A stretch of DNA of 35,970 nt from NCBI GenBank assembly GCA_964506075.1, contig CAZDKO010000016.1:1-35970 (forward strand). The letters are read 5' to 3'. The notes beneath the pieces were generated by a model that did no database searches, had not been told where the DNA came from, and was given only the letters and a program-made list of their open reading frames with translations. Every line of letters starts with the position of its first letter. Position 1 is the stretch's first letter. The stretch is from CAZDKO01 sp964506075 [NCBI: uncultured bacterium] (lineage in GTDB: Bacteria > CAZDME01 > JAYEMH01). The position numbers were made by a program, and so were the translations under genes. This document shows positions 12,001-24,000 of the stretch, piece by piece.

Positions 12001-15000
12001 CCTCTCTATTTTCTGCCATGGCTAACGTTAAATTTATCAGAAAGGCTGCCTTAGGCGTTATCCTTATTTTTATGGTTCTTTTCCCGATACTGACTTCCTG
12101 TATCCAGGCACCAAGAGCACCGGACATTATTGTCCCGCCGGTTTCTGAACAAATAACTGTGGTGCCGATTGAAGAAATCAGTCTTTATCAGTCGGGAGAA
12201 TTAACTTCCCGCCCGGGAACCTTTATTCAGGACACTGATACGGGACTTTTGGTGAGCTATGTTGATTACGAAACCGACAGTTACGCGTTTCTATATGACC
12301 AGGGTTTAGGGAGTTTTATCTTTGTTAAAAATAAAGATTACGATTCGGCTAAGGACATATTTGATTTCTTTAAATCAAGATATGAAGAACAAATTACCAG
12401 AAAGCCGTATTATACCAATGAGAGTTTGTTATTCAGTGGGTTTGCCAGTGCCTATGACGTCGATACCGGCGAGATACTTGAAGACAAATGGGAAAACGGT
12501 CCCAACGCCTGGCTGGCAATAGCTATCCTTCATTATACCCAGGCTACCGGTGACAAGCAGTATATGGAAATGGCTGAAAGTATTGGTGAGTGGCTGCTCT
12601 CTTTACAAAATGAAGAAGGCGGTGTTCAGTTAAGCCAATGGCAGAAAATATTCGTGACTGAACATCAGGAAGACGATTACGCTTTGTTTGAGATGTTATA
12701 TGAAATAACCGGCGAGGAGAAATATAATGAAGCGGCTGAAAAGGTGGCTACGTGGATAGAAGAGAGAGCCTGGAATGAAGAATTGGGTTATTTTAACCGG
12801 TCCGTGAGTGAAGAAGCTAAGATTTCTCCGGAACAATTTGAAGAGATTATTCAGGGAATAATAGACGAATTAACGACTTTGAACTTCCGGGAAAATTACA
12901 TTAATAAAGAGACTTTTATCGCTAAAGCCAGAGCATTGCTCAAAGACGCCGGGGCTCCGGATGAGTACAATGATATTCCGTCGGCGGAAAAATACTGGAA
13001 TCTGATGAAAACCGGTGACCCAGATGATATTCAGGCTGTAGAAGATTCTATAAAGGAAATATTATACGTGGCACCGAGATATTCTGAAACCGTTTTTACC
13101 GTTGACGATGCTTTTGCCACTGATGCTCAGACCTGGGCGATTGATAGTTTAAGTCCGGAAAGATTAATGGCTATGGGAATAAACCCGGAGGCCCTGATAC
13201 AAACAATTGAAGAGAAGGCGAAAGTTACGGTTAATTACACCAAGCCGGACGGTACCCAAGTTGAAATCTCCGGATTTGATTTTACTGATGAAGAAAATGC
13301 CGTTGAAACCAGAGCTTTGGATGGTAATGGGCAACCAGTCAGAATGATTTCCCCGGAATGGACGGCACAGATGATTGGTGTCTATTATAGGATGAGTGTC
13401 TATGAGAGAAAACTGGGTAATTTCGATAAATCTGCAGAGTATAGCCAGAAAGCGGAAGAGTATCAAAAGGCTTTAGACGAGATGAGTTATAAAGGGACTC
13501 TGCCGTACGCTACCGGCATGAGAACACCCACCGGACACGGCTGGTTAACGCCTTACGGCAAGATTTCTATCGCCGGTATTTCTTATTATGTGCTTAGTCC
13601 TGATAATTTGTTTACGCTGGTCGAAGAAGCAAAATGCGATCCGTCTCCAGTTATTGAAGCGCAGAAACAACTTACTCATGAAGACTTAAGGATTGCGCCG
13701 GAGGGAGTAACCGTTGGCAATCCCGAAAGAGATTTAGAATATGCGTTTGAGAATTTAGAGGCGACCGCTAATGGTATAAGAAACACTATCGATTCAATAC
13801 CTACCCTTTATGAAGCCTTAGAGGACGCTTTAAGCGGAAAGGGTGATGCTCATCAACCTTATAATCTATGGGTTCCAGATACGAACTACTACGTTGACGG
13901 TAAACTTAAAAAGTATTTTACTCCTGAAGAAATCTTGACGATGGTTGAAAAGGAAGGAGCTAAATTTGAAATAGAAAATATGCCTCCTTATTCCAAAGCT
14001 ATTCTTACACTTCAAGATGGAACAGAAATAGAACTGGTATTTTCACCCGGCGCCCCTACCACTCGAACCGTGGTAAAAGGTTTAAGGGCAGATGGATTCT
14101 GGTCATTGCCCTACGGGTTGGGTATTTATACACCGGAAGAGATAAAAGCCAAAGGTTTGTATTTATCAATTAATCCTCACAAATCTTATGAAGGAATTCT
14201 TATCCTTAAGAAAGGAACGGAGTTACAGGGCGAGTTTATATTGGAAGAGGATCGAGCTTTCCCTGTTGTTTATACGGCAGGAATCAAAGGGGCCGAAAAT
14301 TATATTAACGTTCTTTTGAATTACGGATTCTGGGCGCCATTGGAAGACGCGACTTATAGTATGAAGGATATGTTTATCCCGGGCGTTTCAGAAGGCGAGT
14401 TAATTATTGACGAAGAAAGAGCTGACCGGGGCATATGGCGTTTGCCGAGCGGAGAAGAAAAGAAAGTCGTCCGGGTATTCGGTATAAAGAATAATTTAGA
14501 CACTATTGCCGCTCTGGATTACAGTCGGTTAGATGAAGCGATAAATATACTCAGAAACGCGGGCATCTCCGATAAATATATGGAAGAGGTAGAAGCCCAA
14601 CTTGCCAATTATAAAGAAACCACCCTTAGTGCCATTCAGCAACAAGAAGATGAGCTCAAGGCCGAGTTAGAAAAAGCTTTAACTGAACTAGAAATGAATC
14701 TGGCATTTGCCACGAGCACCAAAGGGATTGATATCAACCAGCCTAATAATCTGTGGATCAGCGACAAGTCGTATTATGTTGATATTAAAGGAGACGGCAC
14801 GGGATATATGTATATATATCTCCTGACCCCGGAGAAGCTGGGAGAAATAGTGGAAGGTGGCTACGGAACTTTTAAATTTGTAGAGGTTGAAGGAGAACCT
14901 CCGTATGCTAACGCTAAATTAACACTTACAAACGGAACAGAGATATCCCTTAAATTTTCTCCGGCCGGGTCAATAAGACGAGAGGTTATTAAAGCCCTAA

Positions 15001-18000
15001 ATAGTTATGGATACTGGTCTTCACCGTTCCATTCACAGGTATATTCTCCCGCTGAGATAAGCAGGAGTCGGAACATAGAGTTAACAATAGATGAAGAAGA
15101 TAATTATAAAGGTATACTAACTATTAAGAGTTCAAGGGAAGGAGAAGAAGACCAGGTTTTCGAAGTGTTCTTTACCCCCGGCAGTGAAAGCACGAAAAAT
15201 TATTATCAGGCTTTATTAGGAAACGGCTTCTGGCAGGCTACGGAAGGAAATGTTTATGACCAACCCAATGAAATATTTACGCCGGAAAGGATAAAAGCCG
15301 ACGGACTTACATTAGAAGTTAACGCGACTTATCCCAATCAAGGCATTTTAACTCTTAAGGACGGGACAAAAGTTAAGGTTGGCTATAAATCAGGTATCCA
15401 GGTTTTAAGAGAATTGGCGAATTATAACTTTACTTTAGGACAAGAAAATTTACAAGATATAGAGAAAATGCTGGCTGAAAATGGAATTCCCATTACTATA
15501 TCTGAATTTACTTCGTTAATGAAAGACAGAAATCCTTTCGGTGGCTGGGTTAGGGTGTCTGAAGACGAGAAAATCTGGGTGTATAGTATTGCCGCCAGCA
15601 GAGATAATTATTACACTTCATCCCGCATAAAGGACCAGGCGGTTTTAGATGCCGTGGCTTTAACGGAGGCAAAAATTCAGGCGATTAAGACGGCATTATT
15701 AAAAGTGGGTATCCCGGAAGAGAAAATTGAATCGTTAATCAACCAGCTTAAAGGAGAGCTCAGGGGAGCCGATACCAATTTAGTCCAGAATTATTTTGTC
15801 ATTGATGCACCTGAAGGCGGTATTTTCTTTGTCACCCAGGATGGAGAAGGCATCAGCACCTATAAAGATGGATTATTGATAAGGGAGTTAAAAGGCGGCC
15901 TGGAAACTTATAATATTTATGGCAGTGAATTTGACGCCTACGGCATGCCTTACATAAGCATAGAAATAGTTCCCGAGACTGGCGAAATAAAGACAGTCAT
16001 CAGAACCAGTAAAGCCAATGTTGAAGAGGGAACGGTAAACAGAGATTACATTAGTTTTGACCAGCTGGGAGAAACTGAGACCAGCCGTCGGGAATATAAT
16101 ACCAAGGGTGATTTAATAGACCAGCGCGATGACGAAAGAGGCGTCAGATATGAATATCAAGATGGTCAAGGCAGCGAATACGGTAAAGCTTATAGAGTTA
16201 TTGCCGACCGGGTCTTTGAAGGGAGAATAGTAGATGAAAGTACTTCTACTCTTCAGAATTTTAAACCGGCTTCTATTTCAAACCTGGTTGATTTACTCAG
16301 TCAGCCCGAATATAGTCAATACAATTTATTATTCGGACAAGAACAGTTAGATAAATTTATGGAGGTTTACGGGAACCGGGCGGTTTGGATTTACCGAGTA
16401 GAGGATGGCAGGGGTAATTTCTTAAGACTTGATATCTTTGATGATTTTCATTCCAAAGCTTTAGTTTCTCTCTCCGAGACTTCCAGCTCCATATCTAAAC
16501 TTGAGAAGATTAACGGAGAAAGCAGTATTACCGGCCACTGGGATTGGGACGCCCTGAGTAAACAGGGAACCAGTGGGGAAGAAGTTATTTTTAGAACCGC
16601 TGACATTTTAGCCGACCTCGGTCAAGCTGGCGACCAGGCCGCCTATTCTTATTTTAAGGATAATTATGATATTAGTGATTCGGGAAAAGAATGGTGGGGC
16701 GATAGAATCATTGATTTAAACACGGGTAAGACTATCGGGTATGATATCTATGATGGTTTGCACAGTCAGCCGGTGATAAGTAAGAGAGAAAATCTGATTA
16801 CTTTCTCGTTATTTGAAACGCCGACTTCAACCAAGCCTTCGGAGCAGATGGTTTTCTATAAAGGCGCTTTCTACCAGAAGGTGAATTTCCCGGGAATTGT
16901 GACCCTGTCAAAGGTATTGGGTAACGTGGAGAACCTCCCCGAAGAGATAAAGACGCGTTTGGACATAACCAACAATACTTTATTAGAACCGGCTGAAGTC
17001 GTCAAGGTAAACGGCGAAACCTGGACCGATTACCGTTTCCTGAATAATCCCGGAGTGTTTATCAGCGACCACAAGGTGTCTAAAGATGTTACCGTGGCCT
17101 GGCAGGGAGATAAACCGAGTGAAAGTTATACACTTAATCCGGATAACCAGATTATAGGACATTCTCAAACAGAAGGGTCAGTTAAAGCGGGAGATTTATT
17201 TACTGATGAACGTATCCAAAAATATGAGGAGGAAACCGGAATAAATCTCTGGGAAGGACTTAAGGTTTTTGGTATTACGCCGGAAACGCTCCTGCCGAGC
17301 GCTAAATTAACCGAATACTATTTAACCGGGTCAACCGTTGACGATAATGTCAGTCCTTCTATACCAAAAGAAGCGGCTTATCGTTATCTCATACCGGGAG
17401 ATTCTATGGGTGTAGGAAGAGATATTGCCCTGATAAATAACAAGGGAGAGTTTATTATCAATGAATGGTGGTTAGAAGGAACAGACCAGACCAAAGCACC
17501 TCTGGGAATTCTCCCCGGCACTTTTGTTCTGCAAACCGACGGTGGATATGAACACAAGATATTCAAGAGAACCCTGACCGGCAAACAGTTGAATGACGAA
17601 AGCGGGTTGACTATTTATGATGAAAATGTCACTGCCTATGAATATAAAGTAGAAAACACAGAAGATAAACCGGATGTGGTCTATTATCAGGGTCAGCTGG
17701 TGGCGGAAAGATATAAATTCCCGATGGTCGCCGTAGCTAAAGGTATCCTTGGCGTTGCCAGCGACGGCATAGAAACGGTATATTATGATCCAGCTATTCC
17801 TCTGCAGAAACCACTGGTAGCGGTTCTTGCCCTTGATAAAGAAACAGCCGAAGACATGATTGAGGAGGAGTTAAGAGGTGAATATATTGTTGGAACTGTC
17901 ATGGGTGAAGACGGCAGAGAAAAAGTTCTTTTCATTACCAAAAATAATTATGAAGTGACTTATTCTGTGACCGAAGACGGTAAACAGAGAGTGGTTGTCC

Positions 18001-21000
18001 GGGCCAGAGCCAGTGAAGGATTAGCTATAAGCAAAAAATACATGCAGGAGAAAATATATATTGACGGTGAAATCGTTGATTACAGCCGGTATGAACTCTT
18101 TAAGGAATGGCTTGATGACGCCAGGAAATTTATTTCTTATGTCGCGCCGATAGTCCTTAGTTATATGAGTTTCCCGTTGATTGCCGGTATAATAGTTGCC
18201 TGGTTCAAACAGCGGTCGAAGAAGAAAGAAAAAATCAGTGCGGAAAAGAAAGAAGGAAAACCACCGTTATCTTCCGGAGAAAAGATTGATGAAACTATAG
18301 AAGCGGAAAGAGAGAAAGCCCCTGAGGTTATCCTGTCGAATATTGACGAGTATAACGACTATGGCTTCCAGGGCGGTGTCCCCAAGGTGGTAAAAGACAC
18401 ACATCTTAAACCGCAGATAAAAGCGAGATTAGAGCGCGGAGAAACGAGCAAACATATAATTGAAGCCTTCTTTAAAGATTATGGGGTCTGGTTACAGGCC
18501 GTAATGAATGAGAAATATGCGCTGGCTGATTTTACCTATGAAGATATATATTTATTTAATTTAATCTATGCTAACGGCGCAATTTTCTCCAACACTACCG
18601 CGCCCTTAATTAATTACCTCTTTTACAAGAGTAAAAAGAAACTGGAGCAGGCGGTGGACGATGAAAGCAGAAAGAAAATTGAACAGGAAATTGGTAAGTT
18701 CGTTTCTAAAGAAGTCGAAAGATGGGGAAATATTGTCCATTTGCACGATACGTCTTTATTGGCGAAAGTCGTGATTTTCCGCTCCGCCGCCAGAGAACGT
18801 TTAATCCAGAGTGATATAGAGGATTATTTTAGAAGTAAAGAGTTTATAGATTGGTATGACAGCCAGGGTTTGACCGAGGAAGTAAACGAGTATATTGAAT
18901 CCTTGGGCCAGGCCGATGAACAAAAAGTGGAAGAAGCGGCGAAAAAATTGAATGAAGCGGTAGATAAATTACTGGATATAAAGGACGAAAAAGGTTTAAA
19001 GGCGGAAGATCTGGATGTTTTAAAAGAACAGATTAAAGCCAGGAATTCCCAGGGGATAAAAGAGGCTCTGGAAAGTTTGGGCAGGAAGAAAGTCGATGCT
19101 TATATAAATGAATTAAATAGTTTCAACGCCTCTTTGAATAGAGAATTTCAGGATTTATTAAATAGCCTGCCGGGTGTCACTATAAAAGAAGTTGGAGAAA
19201 TTGAAGAGATAATTTCCACCCGTTATAATTCAATTAGAGGTATGGAATCACTACTTCTGTCCGAAGACTTAACTGAAATAAGAGGTAAATTAAAAAGCTC
19301 GGCGGCAACCCTCAAGAAATTAGAATCAATTGAAGAACAAACAGCCAACGCCTTAAATAGCGCTATAGCTGATTTAACCAGAGGATTACAGATACCAAAG
19401 AAGGGATTCAATAAACTTGTTTTAGACCGGAAGTGGAAAAATATTCAGTCTGGATTAATCGCTTTTATGAACAGAGGAGATATAAGTATAGAAGAATTAA
19501 TTGCTTTTATGGAAAAGGTAAAAGAAATTGGCGAAGGTGAAAGAAAAGCGATAAGGCAGGAGTTATTAACAGAGGAAAATATAAAGGTTTTACGGACCGA
19601 AGATACGAAAGAATTGAGGAAACCTATTGATAGAGGAAAATTTAGAGATTTGGAAGATATTTTTAGAGACCTAAACGCTAAAAAAGCCATTAATACCTTC
19701 AAAGGAATAGTAAAGAAAGCTCAGCTGCTTTTACCCGAATATAGTTTTATTCAGAAAACATATGCCGACGTGAGCGGAGGATTCTTTGGCTGGAAGGGTT
19801 GGCTGGTGACTTTCAGGAATATGTTTAAGACGATGTATCCGCTTATCATAGTTACCTCTTTGGCTTCGGTCGCTTTACCGATTACCTATAACTTTATAAG
19901 CTGGGGGATGTGGTCTTTTGGTGTTGCCGGTCTCTTAGCGGTTACTTTCGGCGCCTACAAAGGCATAAATTTATTAATCAATAAAAAGCTCGGCGGTAAT
20001 ATAGGAAGATGGATACCGGTCTCTACGGAAAAAGGTTATGATGCTCCTTCAGAAACCCACAACAGAAAACTCCGGGCCGGACTGGTGGCTGCACTTGTTC
20101 TTTTAGAAAAAGGTCTCTGGAATTTCCTCGTCTGGAAATGGATTGGTGTTCCCATTGTTCATATTTTAAGTTCCTTCTACCTCTTCTCGGGTGGGAACAT
20201 TCTGCTTCTAGTTATGGTGGCGACTCCATTTATCCTCTTTTTTATGCTGGATATCTTTGCTTTCTTCTATCTGACCGAGGCTTCTCTGGGTTATTTGCTC
20301 GGTAAGCATGCCGGTGTTAACCGAATCAACAAATGGAAACACGGGTTACTGGGTAAGGTGATAAACGTTTTATTGCCGTTTAAATTCTTCAGTAAAGGTA
20401 AATTAGAAGCCGTGGGAGGGGACTCCGTTATCGAGAAATTTACCGGCGGAGTCAGCCTGGTTGTCGATGGAGACGAAATTTTGAAACCAGAAGGAGCGGC
20501 CGGGGAATTCCAGGACAAAATATTACCGCCTACTATAACGGGTCAAGACGGCACACAGCGCGAAATGACCCAGCACGAGAAGAACATTGCCTGGGCAAAA
20601 GCCTGGAATATGATTATTGATAAATATTATGCCGACGATAAGATGTCGGCTGAGGAAAAAATGAAATATAAATATGCGATTGAAGGTGAACAAGAAAATA
20701 ATTATTTATCCGGGAGAATAACCAGAGAACCGGATTTATCCGAAGTGCCGCAAAATGACCGTATCCGCCGCAGACTGTATCATTATCTTTCCACTTTATT
20801 TATGAATATGGAAAGAATGCCCGTCTGGGGAGAAATTCCGTTATTCAGCGTTGTTACACCTTGCTACACGGAAGTAATAATGTATTTATATTCGGATAAA
20901 TCCATAGATGATTATGAAGCCATTAATAAACTCTACGCTACCGGAGAAACTTTGCTTAACTATGTAATCGGCAGATTTCCTGATGAATGGGAAAATTTTG

Positions 21001-24000
21001 TTAACCGTATGGCCAGAAACAGAAATTATTCCCGGGAAGAAATAAGCCGCCTGCGGAATTTACAGCGCGGGCAGAAACTTGAAATTGCCAATAAAGAACT
21101 GCAACAGGAAGTCCGTTTATGGGTTTCTTACCGCTACCAGCCTCTGGCGCGGACAATCAGAGGAATAATGAATTATCGAGACACCTATGAATTCCTGGCC
21201 AGGATTAATTTCTCCACGCCGGAAAGCTTAGGGGTGGCTAAAGATAATTATCAAAGAGAGATATTAAAGTTGGTGGACGAAAAGTTTGAATATATCGTTG
21301 GTCATCAACCCTATGGCGATTTGATTCAAAGCACAGCGGATAAAGACGTTATCGCCAGAGAAGATATACATTATCTGATGGAAAGATTTAAACATTTCAA
21401 AATCTCTTATTTAGGAAATCCCGGCCTTGAGTTTGTTTACAAAGGCACTTTTACACCGGAACAATTGGATAAACTGGTTAAGGCCGGTATACTAGGGGAG
21501 ATAAAAGACAGGAAATATTTTGTGGCCTGGAATAAAGCGGTGAAAGACGAAATTGATGCGGCGGTGAAAGGTGAAGTTAGCGAAGCGGCGAAAGAATCCA
21601 TAAAGGCGGCTAAATTTAAAGAGCTTTTAAGTGCAAAAGGGATTGAAGCTGGAGATAAAGATCTCAGTGATATTCTATCCGTCTGGAATAATTCTTATAA
21701 CGAAAAATATTTTGGGGCTTTACTTGAATATAGAGCCGGAGACCCGCAAAGAGGCGAAAAAGTTATGCACGTTTTTGAAGATAATCGGGGTAATGTAACC
21801 GGTAGAATAGTAGAGACAGAAAAGATTATTTTTGAAGTTCCTTATCGTTTTGGCCAGGGTAAACCGCTCAATCAAAATAACATCTTAAAATTTGTCCGGG
21901 GTGAAATAGTCCAGTTTATGGATATGAACCAGGATATGTATTTTGAGGAAACGCTGAAGGGGCCTTCTCTGATGGGAGAATTTAAAGATCCGGACGTAGT
22001 CATAGTCGGCTTCCCGGAAGACATTGTCACCGACGATGCTACTTACGTGGCTAAAATGCACGCTTTTGCCGATAGGACTTTTAACACTATAGTCCAGAGA
22101 ACCTTGAACTGGATGGGTATCCGATTCCATTACGGACATCCTGATTATTTGAGAGTGGATGCAGTGCGTCATTTAGGCTTGATTATTCCGCCTTACGTCA
22201 ATGAAGATATTTTTGGCGCCTATAAAGCCACCCTTCACGGGAAGAAAATTGTTAACAGTGAAATTATGCAGGCCGGTAAAACCAGAGAAGGTGTGTTTTC
22301 AGGCTTGATTGGTATCCATTCCAAATTTGCCGGTGGTGGTTGGGAGCAGGCAATGAGCCGCTGGTTACTGCGGCTTAACTCTTCTATGACCGTCGGTTTA
22401 AGCCGGGCCTTTATGCATTTTGTCGCCGCTATCGGATTCTATCTTAGAAAACCTCTGGTCGTGTTTGCCGTTACTTCATATCTAACGGTAATTCTTATGT
22501 TCGGTGCCAGCGCTTTTGTGGCTTTCCCGTCAGAGTTATTGTTCGGTGTTATCGGTATAGTCTTTATGTCTCAGGCGATTACTTTCACCGGACTGGCCCA
22601 GATTGTACTGGAAAAGGGTTTAATTAAAGGAATAGTGGACTTCTTTAAGATGCTTCCTGGTTTGATAGTAGCGTTTGGTTCACAACCTTACGATTCTTAC
22701 TTCCCGGGCGCGATGGAAGCCTTAAGCGGAAACGCTCAATACATTGGTACCGGACGTGTTTTTGGCCGTGAGCACGAAAAGCCTTTTGCCCCGGATTTAA
22801 AAGTGACTGAAGCCAAGGGCGGACGAGGAGAACTTTATGAATATCTGGCTAAAAAACAATTAACCCAGAAAGGTTTAAACTGGGCGGTCATTAACGTAAT
22901 CTCGGTGGTCCTGGGTATTTACCTGTGGCAGAGTTTAGGCAGTATCTGGTCCTTAATGTTTATAATGATGCCGGTCAGCAGTTTAATCGCTCCTTTTGTA
23001 TTTAATCCGGGAGCCATCGCCCACAGAATGAGAGGGAGTGCCTGGAGAAAAATTTTCTGGGAAGATATGAAAGGTGGAGCCAAGAAATTACTGCTCCAGT
23101 TATTTAGTTTATCGCCGCGGCAAAGAGAGAAATCTGAAACCCGGTTTGAAGATAGATTTAAAGTTTTAGGAGAAACCATTAGTAAGAGCTTTAAAGCTTT
23201 TCTGGGATTAAGCCGTTTTGACAAAGCTTCCCAGGATAGGTTTGCAGAAACCTTAAAGCCTCTCTGGAATGAAATATCTAACTTCCTTTTGATTATCGGA
23301 ATATTCGGAGCCCTGACCGGTATTATGTGGTTTACACCTTTTGGCTGGGGTCTCTTTATGGGCTTCTATTTAGTGGTGCCGCAATTTAGAAACTTTGTTA
23401 ATTTACTGGTAACCGAGGTTTTAGTCTTCAGCACTTTGATAATTATCAGCACGGTAACCGGCATCGCCGATTTATTTACCTCCTGGTTTAATAAAGGTAA
23501 AGGGTTAATAATAAGGACGGATGTTCCTCCGACAATTAAACCAGACGGGGTTATTTATGTTCCGGAAGAGCTAACACCCGAAATAGATAATCCGATTAAT
23601 TTAGGTTGGGTGACTATAACTAATAAAGGTTTAGTGAATGATATAAAATCTTTTGATAGATTACCCGATAGAGAGAAAGATAACTTAAATTCAATAATTG
23701 ATTTTGTGTCTCAGTATATCCATGCTCCTCCTCTTAGAGTTAAAATTATTGTTGAACCGGTGCGGACCGGTATGCCCTCAATGTGGTATGACCATCGTTC
23801 CAAGACTATTCATATCCAGGAAATTACCCTTTCAGATTTAACACCTTTCAGATATCGTCAGTTTGTGGCCTATCAATGTTTCATTTTACAGGCCCAGTCT
23901 AAAAACCCAAAATTTTCTCAGGAAGACCTGATTCAGGGTGCGGTTAAATTCCTGTTAACTGACGGTGATGATCTTATTCAGCCTCTTTCCAGATTTATAA

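Noticed and set aside
12018-12107. A separate lipoprotein gene starting at Met 12018
   Set aside because: The frame is open and motif-rich on both sides, no stop precedes it and I see no convincing ribosome binding site. It is kept as an internal signal-like segment.
16086-16170. RHS toxin cage
   Set aside because: Only one clear YD-type unit is visible and there is no RHS core motif or C-terminal toxin junction.
18380-18650. FKS1 N-terminal domain (FKS1_dom1) match before the glucan synthase
   Set aside because: The helical pattern and a few residues are suggestive, but no signature block could be aligned.
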